64,000 nucleotides of DNA, from NCBI GenBank assembly GCA_016703625.1, contig JADJBP010000002.1, forward strand, positions 434,001 through 498,000, written 5' to 3'. Position numbers and translations under genes: made by a program. Below the pieces are notes generated by a model. The model did not search any database and was not told the origin of the DNA. It was given only the letters and a program-made list of their open reading frames with translations. The DNA is from Chitinophagaceae bacterium (GTDB taxonomy: Bacteria > Bacteroidota > Bacteroidia > Chitinophagales > Chitinophagaceae). Each line of letters opens with the position of its first letter. Within the stretch, counting starts at the first letter, position 1. This document shows, in pieces, positions 1 through 10,141 of this stretch.

Positions 1-100
1 TACCGATGCCGCTTGCAGCATTGGCATTGCTTATAGCAAACAAAAAAAAATAACGGATTGGCCCGTGCATCACCAGGGCTGTTCATAAACCTGCTTCAGG

Positions 101-108
101 TATCTTTG
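101..108 (+). promoter_or_regulatory. Bacteroidota -7 promoter box for dtd
   Basis: The sequence TATCTTTG matches the TAnnTTTG -7 element used by the Bacteroidota primary sigma factor. It ends only five bases before the dtd start codon at 114, so transcription would begin at or next to the ATG, giving a leaderless or nearly leaderless mRNA. I see no convincing -33 element. Confidence 0.55.
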
Positions 109-113
109 CAACC

Positions 114-566
114 ATGAAAACAGTAATACAAAGGGTTTTACATGCTTCTGTAACTATTGACGGCAGGGTATTTGCTGAGATCAAAAGCGGGATACTTGTT
201 TTTATTGGTATTGAAGATGCAGATAACAACGATGACATTGTATGGCTCAGCAACAAGATCGTTAACCTCCGCATTTTTGATGATGAAAATAAAGTTCCCA
301 ACATTTCTGTAAAAGATTTTGACGGCGATATTTTACTGGTAAGCCAGTTTACCCTGCATGCATCTACCAAAAAAGGAAACCGTCCCTCGTATATCAAAGC
401 CAGCAAGCCGGATTTTGCCATACCGCTTTATGAAAAAATGATCACCCAGTTAGAAAAAGATCTTGGTAAAAAAATAGTTACCGGTAAGTTTGGTGCAGAT
501 ATGAAAGTTTCACTTGTAAACGACGGGCCGGTTACCATTTTGATTGATACCAAACAAAAGGAATAA
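114..566 (+). CDS. dtd: D-aminoacyl-tRNA deacylase
   Basis: This 150-residue cytosolic enzyme hydrolyses D-aminoacyl-tRNA (and Gly-tRNA-Ala), keeping D-amino acids out of translation. The two family signatures are present: SQFTLHA at residues 77-83 and NDGPVT at 136-141, which together form the dimer active site. The length is normal for the family. The ATG at 114 sits just after a TAnnTTTG box, which supports this start. The MazG-like gene follows 27 bases downstream on the same strand, so the two may be co-transcribed. The identification is firm. Confidence 0.95.
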   Translation: MKTVIQRVLHASVTIDGRVFAEIKSGILVFIGIEDADNNDDIVWLSNKIVNLRIFDDENKVPNISVKDFDGDILLVSQFTLHASTKKGNRPSYIKASKPDFAIPLYEKMITQLEKDLGKKIVTGKFGADMKVSLVNDGPVTILIDTKQKE

Positions 567-593
567 AAATTCAGGCAATAAAAATATTAACGT

Positions 594-929
594 ATGAATG
601 AACTTACCATAAACCAGGCTCAACAACAGGTTGATCAATGGATTAAATCTGTTGGTGTGAAATATTTTAGCGAACTTACCAATCTTGGTATTCTTATGGA
701 AGAAGTTGGTGAGTTAAGCAGGCTGATGGTAAGAACATATGGTGAACAAACATTTAAAGAATCCGATAAGGGAAAAGAAATAAGCGATGAAATGGCTGAT
801 GTGCTTTGGGTTTTAATTTGCCTGGCCAACCAAACAGGTGTTAATTTAACGGAAGCACTGCACAGGAATTTTGAGAAAAAGAATATGAGGGATGGTAACC
901 GGCACCAGCAAAATGAAAAACTAAAATGA
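594..929 (+). CDS. MazG-like nucleotide pyrophosphohydrolase
   Basis: This is a short (111 residue) all-alpha NTP-pyrophosphatase of the MazG type, expected to hydrolyse (d)NTPs to monophosphates as house-cleaning. The metal-binding helices are visible as EEVGE at about residues 36-40 and DEMAD at 65-69, followed by a hydrophobic helix. It carries a single MazG domain, unlike the two-domain E. coli MazG, and resembles the small dimeric MazG-like or RS21-C6-type proteins. It lies 27 bases after dtd, so both members of this pair are quality-control enzymes. The substrate cannot be told from sequence. Confidence 0.85.
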   Translation: MNELTINQAQQQVDQWIKSVGVKYFSELTNLGILMEEVGELSRLMVRTYGEQTFKESDKGKEISDEMADVLWVLICLANQTGVNLTEALHRNFEKKNMRDGNRHQQNEKLK

Positions 930-1018
930 TCACATGAAATGAGCCATATTAATTTCTTATTTAAAGGCCGCAATGATCACAGGCGAATTACATGTGGCAA
1001 AAAAAATAAAATGAACAC

Positions 1019-1992
1019 ATGAAATTTTCGATCAAAGATATATGGTCAATCATCAAACAATCATTTTCTGATTTTATCGACAATAAAGTTTTGAAACTGA
1101 GTGCGGCCCTGGCATTTTATACCATTTTTTCATTGCCGGCCATGCTCATCATTATTATTTCTGTGAGTGATATTTTTATGGACGTGCTGCCATTGAAGGA
1201 ACGTAGTATCACCAGAGCGCCCAGTTTGTTGGTACTGATGCGGCCCTGCAGATACAGCAAACGATCCGTGCAGCTGCTTTGTCAGAAAGCAGTTATTTTG
1301 CTACCATCGTAGGATTGATCACCCTGCTTTTTGGCGCCACCAGTGTTTTCAGCGAGATACAGGATTCCATCAACCATATCTGGAAATTAAAGGCAAAACC
1401 AAAAGGCACCGGTTTCCTGAAACTGGTTGTAAACCGCCTGCTTTCTTTTTCCCTGGTGATCAGTCTTGGTTTTTTACTGCTTGTTTCATTGCTCATTAAC
1501 GGGCTGATGGATGCATTCATCAACAACCTTACCCGCATGTTCCCGGAACTGACCGTGATCATGGTCTATATCGTTAACCTGATCATTACCTTTGGCATTA
1601 CGGCCCTGTTGTTTGCCATGATATTTAAAGTACTGCCCGATGCGCGTATCCGGTGGAAGCATGTAAGAGCCGGTGCGATCACCACAGCCATATTGTTTAT
1701 GCTGGGTAAATTCCTGATCGGCTATTACTTAGGTCACAGCAAGCTTTCATCAACCTATGGCACGGCGGGATCTGTTATCGTGATGCTGCTTTGGGTTTAT
1801 TATTCGGCCATGATCCTTTATTTTGGCGCCGTTTTTACACACGTATATACCATCCATACCGGGTCGAGGATATATCCCACCAATTATGCCGTGTGGGTGC
1901 AGGAGATCGAAGTGGAATCTACCAAATCCATTCAGCAGCAACCCGAAGAAAAAGTAGTGATCAAAACAACCGATGCACCGCCCGCAGAATAA
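1019..1992 (+). CDS. YihY/BrkB-family inner-membrane protein (reading frame broken)
   Basis: The product is a multi-pass membrane protein of the YihY/virulence factor BrkB family (about 324 residues, six predicted membrane segments), of unknown transport role. The N-terminal part reads from the ATG at 1019 with the typical LSAALAFYTIFSLPAM segment. The frame is then lost near 1172-1178, where one T is missing from a T run. In the restored frame (conserved tail beginning YGRAAIEGT) an in-frame TAG follows at 1204-1206, and then the normal family sequence (FVGTDAALQIQQTI, LLFGATSVFSEIQDS) runs to 1992. The frameshift resembles the homopolymer errors seen elsewhere in this window. The TAG is a second lesion, so real decay cannot be excluded here. 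Confidence 0.8.
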
Positions 1993-2031
1993 ATTTTTAT
2001 GGGTTAAACGACCTGCTAAAATCCGTTCTAT

Positions 2032-2039
2032 TATCTTTG
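2032..2039 (+). promoter_or_regulatory. -7 promoter box for glyQS
   Basis: TATCTTTG, the same octamer as upstream of dtd, ends seven bases before the glyQS ATG at 2047. As with dtd, this predicts a transcript starting at or immediately before the start codon. Confidence 0.55.
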
Positions 2040-2046
2040 CAGACTT

Positions 2047-3507
2047 ATGGCAAATGAATCAAATAATTTCGCGGAATTAATTTCCCACTGTAAAGAATAC
2101 GGTTATATTTTTCAATCCAGTGAAATATATGACGGCCTGGCCGCTGTTTATGATTATGGCCAGAACGGCGCACAGTTGAAAAAGAATATCCGCGATCACT
2201 GGTGGAAGAGCATGACGCAACTGCATGATAATATTGTAGGCATTGATGCAGCCATCTTCATGCACCCCACTACCTGGAAAGCATCCGGCCACATTGATAA
2301 TTTCAGCGACCCGATGATCGATAATAAAGACAGTAACAAAAGATACCGGGTTGATCATTTGATTGAGGCACATGCAGAGGCCCTGGCATTGGAGGGAAAG
2401 AAAGAAGAAGAATTTACTTTGCTTAAAACGATGGATGAGTTATTGGCCGCAACTGATTATGCCGGCATTAAAAAACTCATTGAAGATAACAGGATCAAAT
2501 GTGCCATCAGCAAAACCTGCAACTGGACCGAGGTGCGGGAATTTAATCTGATGTTCAGCACACAAATAGGCAGCGTTGCCGAAGAGAGCGATACCATTTA
2601 TTTACGCCCCGAAACCGCCCAGGGCATTTTTGTAAACTTTTTAAACGTGCAAAAAACAGGAAGGATGAAGATCCCTTTTGGTATTGCACAAACCGGTAAG
2701 GCATTCCGCAATGAGATCGTGGCCAGGCAGTTCATTTTCCGCATGCGTGAATTTGAACAGATGGAAATGCAGTTCTTTGTTCGCCCCGGCACACAAATGG
2801 AATGGTATAATTTCTGGAAGGCCGAAAGAAAGAAATGGCATGAGGGCCTGGGTATACCTGCTGAAAAATTACGCTACCACGATCATGTAAAGCTGGCACA
2901 CTATGCCGATGCTGCCCTGGATATTGAATTTGAGTTCCCCTTTGGCTGGAAAGAACTGGAAGGCATACACAGCCGCACCGACTTTGACCTCAAACAACAC
3001 CAGGAATACAGCAAAAAGAAAATTCAGTATTTTGACAATGACCTCAACGAAGCAGGAAAACCGTTTGGCAACTACACGCCTTTTGTTGTAGAAACTTCTG
3101 TTGGACTGGATCGTTTATTTCTTACCATCATCAGCCTGGCCTATGCCAATGAAACCTGGACAAAAGAAGATGGTACCGAAGACAGCCGTGTGGTATTGAA
3201 AATTCCGGCCAGGATCGCACCTACCAAACTGGCCATTCTTCCTTTACTGAAAAAAGACGGGCTGCCCGAGATCGCAAAGGAGTTGATGAATGACTGCAAA
3301 AACAGCTTCATGTGTTTTTATGAAGAGAAAGATGCTATCGGGAAACGCTACCGCAGGATGGATGCCATTGGTACCCCGTTTTGTGTAACGATCGATCACC
3401 AGACCAAAGAAGACAATACGGTAACCATAAGATACAGGGATACAATGGTACAGGAGCGGATCGCATTGAGTGAAGTTAAGAAACTGGTGTTGGAAAAAAT
3501 GGGCTGA
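2047..3507 (+). CDS. glyQS: glycine--tRNA ligase, single-chain type
   Basis: Class II glycyl-tRNA synthetase charging tRNA-Gly in the cytosol. At 486 residues it belongs to the homodimeric (archaeal/eukaryotic-like) type, not the alpha2beta2 GlyQ/GlyS type. Class II motif 2 is visible in the stretch around FRNEIVARQFIFRMREFEQ (about residues 220-240). The family-specific YLRPETAQGIF precedes it, and motif 3 (ETSVGLDRLF) lies near residue 352. The C-terminal anticodon-binding domain starts at about KLAILPLLKK. The reading frame is intact and is followed by a terminator at 3530. Confidence 0.97.
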   Translation: MANESNNFAELISHCKEYGYIFQSSEIYDGLAAVYDYGQNGAQLKKNIRDHWWKSMTQLHDNIVGIDAAIFMHPTTWKASGHIDNFSDPMIDNKDSNKRYRVDHLIEAHAEALALEGKKEEEFTLLKTMDELLAATDYAGIKKLIEDNRIKCAISKTCNWTEVREFNLMFSTQIGSVAEESDTIYLRPETAQGIFVNFLNVQKTGRMKIPFGIAQTGKAFRNEIVARQFIFRMREFEQMEMQFFVRPGTQMEWYNFWKAERKKWHEGLGIPAEKLRYHDHVKLAHYADAALDIEFEFPFGWKELEGIHSRTDFDLKQHQEYSKKKIQYFDNDLNEAGKPFGNYTPFVVETSVGLDRLFLTIISLAYANETWTKEDGTEDSRVVLKIPARIAPTKLAILPLLKKDGLPEIAKELMNDCKNSFMCFYEEKDAIGKRYRRMDAIGTPFCVTIDHQTKEDNTVTIRYRDTMVQERIALSEVKKLVLEKMG

Positions 3508-3529
3508 TTGCTTAAATCAATGATACTGA

Positions 3530-3560
3530 AGAGGCGCTTTAATTGGCTCCTCTTTTTTTA
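3530..3560 (+). terminator. intrinsic terminator after glyQS
   Basis: AGAGG pairs with CCTCT around a short loop, with a further GC/GC pairing inside, followed directly by a run of T residues. It lies 23 bases after the glyQS stop codon. The rest of the 3561-3690 gap shows nothing I can identify. Confidence 0.7.
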
Positions 3561-3690
3561 TTACAGCCACTCTTACTGATCTCTATCAAATAAACATGAT
3601 GAATATCAGCCCTCCTGCTGAACTAAATCAATACATAATACAGTCCTTCCATTTAATTTAGTTGACTGATCAATTCACCAATTTATAAAT

Positions 3691-5336
3691 ATGTCAAACA
3701 CCGACATCACCAAACCTGCTGACCTTACCGGTCATGCCGATGGTACGGGGTCCGCTGAGACAACGCCGCCCGGTTTACGTAGATTTTATGCCTCCCTGCA
3801 ACAGTGCCTGCCCGGCCGGCGAAAACATACAGGCGTGGATGGCACAGGCACAGTCCGGAAATTATTTCGAAGCTTTTCAAACATTGATTGAAGACAATCC
3901 TTTTCCGGCCATCATGGGCCGGGTTTGTGTAAAGCCCTGCGAAACCGGCTGCAACCGAACGCATATAGACAGCACCGTAAATATCCATGCGGTTGAAAGA
4001 TACATAGGCGATGAAGCCATCAGGCAAAAATGGCCGGTACAATTTGTGGCATATACAACCGGGAAAAAGTGCTGGTGATCGGTGCCGGGCCTTCCGGCCT
4101 GTCTGCCGCCTATCACCTGAACCGAATGGGGCACACCGTTGAAATTTATGAAGCAGGCAACCATGCCGGTGGTTTGTTGTATACAGGTGTTCCGGATTAC
4201 CGTTTACCCAAGGAAATACTGGATTTTGAAATTGACCGCATTGTTAGAACAGGTGTAACTATAAAACTGAATTATAAAGTACAGGATATCATTACTGAAA
4301 AAGAAGCAGGAAATTTGATGCAGTTTACCTGGCCATCGGTGCAGGCCTTATTCATAAAGAAGATATAATTCATGATGATTCGGTTTACATAACCGATGCT
4401 TTTTCATTTTTTAATGAAGCAAAAATAAATTCCTCTCCTTTCATCAATAAGAAAGTAGTTGTTTACGGCGGGGGCAAACTGGCCATGTACCTGGCCCGTA
4501 TGATAAAAAGGTTTGGCTCCGAAGCTGTTGTTTATTTTGGTGGCGATAAAAAATTAATGCCTGCCTATGATTATGAAACAGAAGATGCCCTGGCTGAAGG
4601 TGTGGATGTGCAGCTTTTAAAAAGCATCAAAAGTATTGATAAAAAAACGATCACACTGGAGATCATGAAAGTGGAAAAAGGTAAAGCTGTTGGTACCGGC
4701 GAATTTGAAACTATCGCGGCTGATGTGCTGATCATTGCCAACCGGCAGGAAACCGACTCGGGCTTTTTACATACTGTTCCGGGTTTGGTACTGAATGAGG
4801 ATGGTACTATCAAGATCGATACACAACGCATGACCGGCCATGAAGGGATCTTTGCAGGCGGTGATATGTTACCCGGTGAAACCCGCAGTTCTACCATTGC
4901 CATTGGCCAGGGTAAAAAAGCTGCGCGGTATATCGACAGTTTTTTAAAGCAGAAAGCATTTATCAAAGGAGAGAAACACCCCACTGCCGGCTACCGCAAG
5001 CTGCACATGTGGTATAAAACCGATGCCCCGCAAAAAGAGCAGGATAAACTTAAACCGCAGGTTGCCATTCAGAATTTTGATGAAGTGATCGCCGGTTTAT
5101 CTGAAAAAGAAGCACGGTATGAAGCACAACGCTGTCTCAGCTGTGGCAACTGTTTTGAATGCGATCGCTGTTTTGCTGCCTGCCCCGAGGATGCGATCTT
5201 AAAACTGGGTAAGGGCAACCGTTATAATTTTAACTACGATGCCTGCACCGGTTGTGCCGTGTGTTACGAACAATGCCCCTGCCATGCCATTGAAATGATT
5301 CCAGAACCTGTTAAATCCATTACCGATGCCGGATAA
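3691..5336 (+). CDS. GltD-like NAD(P)-dependent flavoprotein with C-terminal 2x[4Fe-4S] domain (frame broken in three places)
   Basis: About 548 residues once repaired. The N-terminal helical Fe-S domain carries CNSACPAGENIQ and, further on, CVKPCETGC. The FAD-binding GAGPSGLSAAYHL, an NAD(P)-binding GGGKLAMYLARM and a GDMLPG FAD loop follow, as in the glutamate synthase small subunit and PreT/NfnB families. The C-terminus is a ferredoxin-like domain (CLSCGNCFECDRC, then CTGCAVCYEQCPCHA). Breaks occur near 3700-3735 (one extra base), near 4065 (A run short by one) and near 4313 (T run short by one); all look like sequencing errors. The stop overlaps the nifJ start by 11 bases, so translation is probably coupled. 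It likely moves electrons between NAD(P)H and ferredoxin for NifJ. A glutamate synthase role is unlikely because no large subunit is nearby. The exact start is uncertain. Confidence 0.75.
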
Positions 5337-8300
5337 AAATAAATTAATAGCTACCATTGATGGCAACGAAGCTGCGGCGTATGTGGCTTACCGTGTAAAC
5401 GAAATATGTGCCATCTACCCCATCACGCCTTCTTCTACCATGGCCGAACTGGCCGATGAATGGAGTGCCAAAGGGATAAAGAATATCTGGGGCAATGTGC
5501 CCGATGTTATTGAAATGCAGAGTGAAGGTGGTGCCGCAGGTACGGTACATGGTGCCTTGCAGACCGGAGCACTCACAACCACATTCACTGCATCACAGGG
5601 TTTGATGCTGATGTTGCCCAACATGTATAAAATAGCGGGCGAACTTACCGCAACCGTATTTCATATTGCTGCGCGGTCATTGGCTGCACAGGGCCTTTCT
5701 ATTTTTGGTGATCACCAGGATGTGATGGCCGCAAGAACAACCGGATTTGCTATACTCGGGTCTGCCAGTGTGCAGGAGGCGCATGACTTTGCGCTGATCG
5801 CACAGGCAGCAACCCTGGGATCCAGGATCCCGTTCATGCATTTCTTTGATGGCTTCCGCACTTCGCATGAAGTGAATAAACTGGAGTTGCTGACCAATGA
5901 ACAGATCAAAGAAATGATCCCCGATGAACTGGTCTTTGCCCACCGCAAAAGGGCATTGAACCCCGATCATCCCTTCATCAGGGGTACTGCACAAAACCCG
6001 GATGTATATTTTCAGGGAAGGGAAACCGTAAACCGGTATTACGATAATACCCCGGTTATTGTTGCAGAATTGATGCAGCAATTTGAAAAAATGACGGGCA
6101 GAAAATATGAGCTGTTTGAATACAGCGGCGCTGCAGATGCAGAACAGGTGGTGATCATCATGGGTTCTGGTGGTGAAACGGTTTCAGAGACCGTGCAGGC
6201 ATTAAATGCAGCAGGTGAAAAAACCGGTGTTATACAGGTAAGGTTATACCGGCCATTTTCACTTGAACATTTTATCGATGCATTGCCCGCTTCTGTACGA
6301 TCCATTGCAGTTTTAGACAGAACAAAAGAATCAGGTGCATCCGGCGAACCCATGTACCAGGATGTAATGGTTACCCTGTTAAATGCCCTGCAAACGGGTA
6401 AGTTGAAAAAATTACCCAATATTACCGGCGGCCGTTATGGCCTTTCTTCCAAAGAATTTACCCCGGCAATGGTGAAGGCCGTTTTTGATGAATTAAAAAA
6501 AGATCATCCAAAAAATAATTTCACGATTGGTATCAATGATGATGTTACACACACGAGTTTGAAGTATGATGAATCGTACACCTTAGATGAATCTGAATGG
6601 CGGCAGGGTTTATTTTTTGGCCTTGGCGCCGATGGCACTGTAGGTGCCAATAAAAACACCATCAAGATCATCGGGGAGAATACAGATCTTTTCGGGCAGG
6701 GTTATTTTGTGTATGATTCAAAAAAATCAGGGGCAAGAACGGTTTCGCATTTACGCTTTGGGCCAAAACCCATCCGGGCACCTTACCTGATCAGCAAGGC
6801 TGATTTTATTGCCCTGCCACCAATTCAATTTTACAGAAAAAGTGGAGATGCTCAGCTTTATTAAAGAAGGAGGAACTTTCTTACTGAACAGTCCCTTCCC
6901 CAAAGATGAGGTCTGGAGCCAGTTACCCGGCTCTGTTCAGCAGGAGATCATCAGCAAAAAACTGGCATTTTATATAATTGATGCCAATACCGTTGCAAAG
7001 GATACGGGCATGAACGGCAGGATCAATACCATCATGCAAACCTGTTATTTTGCTTTAAGCGGTGTATTGCCCAAAGCAGAAGCCATTGAGCAGATAAAAC
7101 ATGCCATTGAAAAAACCTATTCCAAAAAAGGAAAAGCGGTTGTTGAAAAAAACTTTGAGGCTGTAGATGCCACATTGGAAAATCTATTCGAAGTAACTGT
7201 TCCTGAAACGGTAAGTTCTACGGCAACCATGCTTTCTGTTGTTGGCAAAGATGCTCCTGATTTTGTAAAAGAAGTTACAGCCATGATGATGTCGGGACAC
7301 GGCGATGAATTGCCGGTAAGCAAAATGTCCATTGACGGAACCTATCCCAGCGGAACCACCAAATGGGAGAAAAGAAATATCAGCGACCAGGTTCCTTTGT
7401 GGGAACCGGATCTCTGTATCCAGTGCGGCAACTGTGCCTTTGTTTGTCCGCACAGTGTTATCCGTGCAAAATTTTATCATGAAGGATTTTTAAAGAATGT
7501 ACCGGATGGATTCCAATCTGCACCCATCAACTCAAGGGGTTTTCCGGAAACAAAATATACGCTGCAGGTTTATGCAGAAGATTGCACCGGCTGCAATTTA
7601 TGCGTAGAAGTATGTCCTGCAACAGATCCGGTAAACCGAGCTTTCAAAGCAATCAACATGGCGGCAAAAGAACCGGATACACAGATCATAAAAAAACAGA
7701 TCAGTTTCTTTGAAGACCTGCCATGGAACAACCGTTCTGAAATTAATTTCTCCACCGTGCATGGCGCACAATTTATGGAACCGCTGTTTGAATTCTCCGG
7801 TGCCTGTGCAGGTTGTGGTGAAACACCTTATATAAAATTACTGTCGCAGTTATTCGGCGACCGCCTGCTGGTTGCCAATGCAACCGGTTGTTCTTCCATC
7901 TATGGCGGTAATTTACCAACTACGCCATGGACAATGAATGCCGCAGGACAGGGCCCTGCATGGTCGAATTCCCTGTTTGAGGATAATGCAGAGTTTGGAC
8001 TGGGCATGCGCATGACCGCCGATCATCAACTGGCCATGGCTCATCGTTTATTAATACAACTGGCTCCGCAACTGGGCGATGCATTTGTACAGGAGATCAT
8101 CCATGCTCCGCAATTACAGGAATCTGAAATTGCAGCACAACGCAAAAGGATCGAAACGCTAAAAGAAAAATTAACAGGCATTACAGATACCAATGCCAAC
8201 CACTTACTTTCTGTTTGTGAGCAACTGGTACACCGCAGTGTTTGGCTGGTAGGTGGTGATGGCTGGGCTTATGATATCGGTTATGGCGGACTTGATCATG

Positions 8301-8902
8301 CATTGGCCAGCGGAAAAAACATCAACATACTGGTGCTGGATACGGAAGTGTACAGCAACACCGGCGGACAAAGTTCAAAAGCAACACCTACGGCTGCATC
8401 AGCAAAATTTGCATCAGCGGGTAAGCGTGGTGGTAAAAAAGACCTGGCCATGCAGGCCGTTTCTTATGGCAATGTTTATGTAGCAAGAATTGCCTTTGGC
8501 GCCAACCCGCAACAAACCATGCTGGCCATGAGAGAAGCGGAGGCTTATGACGGGCCATCACTGATACTGGCATACAGCCATTGCATTGCGCATGGTTACG
8601 ACCTGAAAGACGGGCTTACCCAACAAAACAATGCGGTAGCCAGCGGTTACTGGCCACTGATGCGTTACAACCCGGTTTTAAGAACCAAAAAATTAAATCC
8701 CTTTATTCTTGATTCAACCAGGCCCGAAATACCATTGAAAGAATTTGCGTATAAGGAATTACGTTATAAAGTACTTACACAAACCAATCCTGAAGAAGCG
8801 GAAGAACTGATGACCCTGGCACAGGAGATGGTGAACTTACGATGGAAGAATTATGAAGAGCTGGCAACAAAGACCGCCAGTGATTTTGTGCCGGTTGCTT
8901 AA
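5326..8902 (+). CDS. nifJ: pyruvate:ferredoxin (flavodoxin) oxidoreductase (one frameshift)
   Basis: The enzyme oxidatively decarboxylates pyruvate to acetyl-CoA and reduces ferredoxin. The repaired product of about 1,191 residues has the full single-chain NifJ order. The N-terminal pyruvate domain has YPITPSSTMAE near residue 30. Two ferredoxin clusters follow (CIQCGNCAFVCP near 697, CTGCNLCVEVCP near 755), then a further CAGCGE cysteine motif, and finally the thiamine-diphosphate domain (GDGWAYDIGYGG near 977, SNTGGQSSKATP). One extra C near 6812-6815 splits the frame within the family segment ADFIACHQFNF; removing it restores continuity. The start overlaps the upstream GltD-like gene, and a DHOD-like gene follows after a 190-base repeat element. 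These neighbours suggest a dedicated ferredoxin-linked pyruvate module. Confidence 0.93.
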
Positions 8903-9092
8903 ATGCAACGAATACACGAATGAGCACGAATTTATTTCATGGGCGATTCGTTTATTGTGCCTGTCGAAGTATCAATGGCAACTAAAATCGGGAAACTGTT
9001 TAAATTAAACTGAATAATAAATAATGCCACGAATGAACACGAATTGTTTTTATTAGTGCTGATTCGTGCATCAGTGGCAATAAATTTTTTTT
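8903..9092. repeat. intergenic phrase element (CACGAAT word)
   Basis: The gap between nifJ and the next gene is built around the word CACGAAT. It occurs directly at 8915, 8925, 9028 and 9038 (two pairs, each spaced by ten bases) and inverted at 9062-9068. TGCCAC at 9025-9030 and GTGGCA at 9074-9079 close a stem-loop around the second half. No open frame or recognisable promoter explains it. Confidence 0.7.
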
Positions 9093-10082
9093 ATGAACTT
9101 ACAAACAACTTACATGGGATTAAAACTGGGATCACCCATCGTGGTTTCGGCATGTACTTTATCCGAAGATATTGGCAATATTGTACAGATGGAAGATGCA
9201 GGTGCAGGTGCAATAGTATTGTTCTCCCTGTTTGAAGAACAGCTTAAAAAAGAAGAAGCAAAGTATGAGGCCATTATAAGCAGCACCAGCAATATGTTTG
9301 CCGAGGCCAGTGATTTTTTTCCTGACCTGGATGCATATCATAAAGGATCGGACCAATACCTCGAAATTATCCGTAAAGCAAAGGAAAGTGTAAACATCCC
9401 GGTTATTGCGAGCCTGAACGGTATAACCAATGAAGGATGGATACATTATGCAAAACAAATGGAACAGGCAGGTGCCGATGGGCTGGAGATCAATATATTT
9501 TTTATTCCTGCTGATGTACATTTATCAACTTCGGCAGTTGAATACCGTTATTTAAATATCATTGATGAAGTAAAGGCAACTGTAAAAATTCCGGTGGCTG
9601 TAAAACTCAACCCGTATTTCAGTGCTATGGGTAATATGGCCAGGCGCATGCAGGAATACAAGGCCGATGCCCTGGTTTTATTCAACCGTTTTTATCAACC
9701 TGATTTCGATATCAACCAATTAACGTTGCTGCATAATTTGCAATACAGCGAATCCAACGAGATCAGGCTGCCGCTTTTATGGATAGCTCTCCTTTATGGC
9801 CGGGTTCCCATCTCGCTGGCAGCAACCACCGGTGTGCAAAGTTCAATAGAAGTAATAAAATATATACTGGCCGGCGCCGATGTGGCTATGACAGCATCTG
9901 CCCTGTATAAAAACGGTATCGGGTACCTGAAAACCATGAATAAAGAACTGGAATCCTGGATGCTTACAAAAGGTTTTGAAAGTATTGATTCCTTTAAAGG
10001 TGTAATGAGCCAGCAACATATCAGCGATCCTACCGGTTACGAAAGGGCCAATTATATTAAGATACTTGAAGGCGTTAAGTAA
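9093..10082 (+). CDS. dihydroorotate dehydrogenase-like FMN flavoprotein
   Basis: An intact 329-residue TIM-barrel protein related to class 1 dihydroorotate dehydrogenase and to the PreA half of dihydropyrimidine dehydrogenase. The N-terminus (YMGLKLGSPIVVSACTLSED) is the FMN-barrel start, GADGLEINIFF lies near residue 130, and the barrel ends with an AATTGVQSS phosphate-binding turn and ILAGADVAMTASALY. It lacks the C-terminal ferredoxin domain of true PreA. The catalytic segment differs enough from PyrD that a role in pyrimidine synthesis should not be assumed. It lies downstream of the GltD-like and NifJ genes. PreT/PreA pairs combine the same two protein types, so it may take electrons from the GltD-like protein. 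The substrate is unknown. Confidence 0.8.
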   Translation: MNLQTTYMGLKLGSPIVVSACTLSEDIGNIVQMEDAGAGAIVLFSLFEEQLKKEEAKYEAIISSTSNMFAEASDFFPDLDAYHKGSDQYLEIIRKAKESVNIPVIASLNGITNEGWIHYAKQMEQAGADGLEINIFFIPADVHLSTSAVEYRYLNIIDEVKATVKIPVAVKLNPYFSAMGNMARRMQEYKADALVLFNRFYQPDFDINQLTLLHNLQYSESNEIRLPLLWIALLYGRVPISLAATTGVQSSIEVIKYILAGADVAMTASALYKNGIGYLKTMNKELESWMLTKGFESIDSFKGVMSQQHISDPTGYERANYIKILEGVK

Positions 10083-10098
10083 ACTGAAATTTTATAAA

Positions 10099-10135
10099 AG
10101 AGCCCGCCATTAAAATGGCGGGCTCTCTTTATTTC
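10099..10135. terminator. bidirectional intrinsic terminator
   Basis: A perfect 12-bp stem (AGAGCCCGCCAT / ATGGCGGGCTCT) with a TAAA loop sits between two convergent genes. T-rich sequence follows in both directions, so it can terminate both the DHOD-like gene and ppdK. Confidence 0.9.
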
Positions 10136-10141
10136 ATCCTT

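Noticed and set aside
1..60. Possible C-terminal tail of an upstream plus-strand gene
   Set aside because: A short open stretch (TDAACSIGIAYSKQ) ends near an A run, but it is too short to identify and the frame is uncertain.
3691..5336. Glutamate synthase small subunit (gltD)
   Set aside because: There is no gltB nearby, the protein has an extra C-terminal ferredoxin domain, and it is coupled to nifJ.
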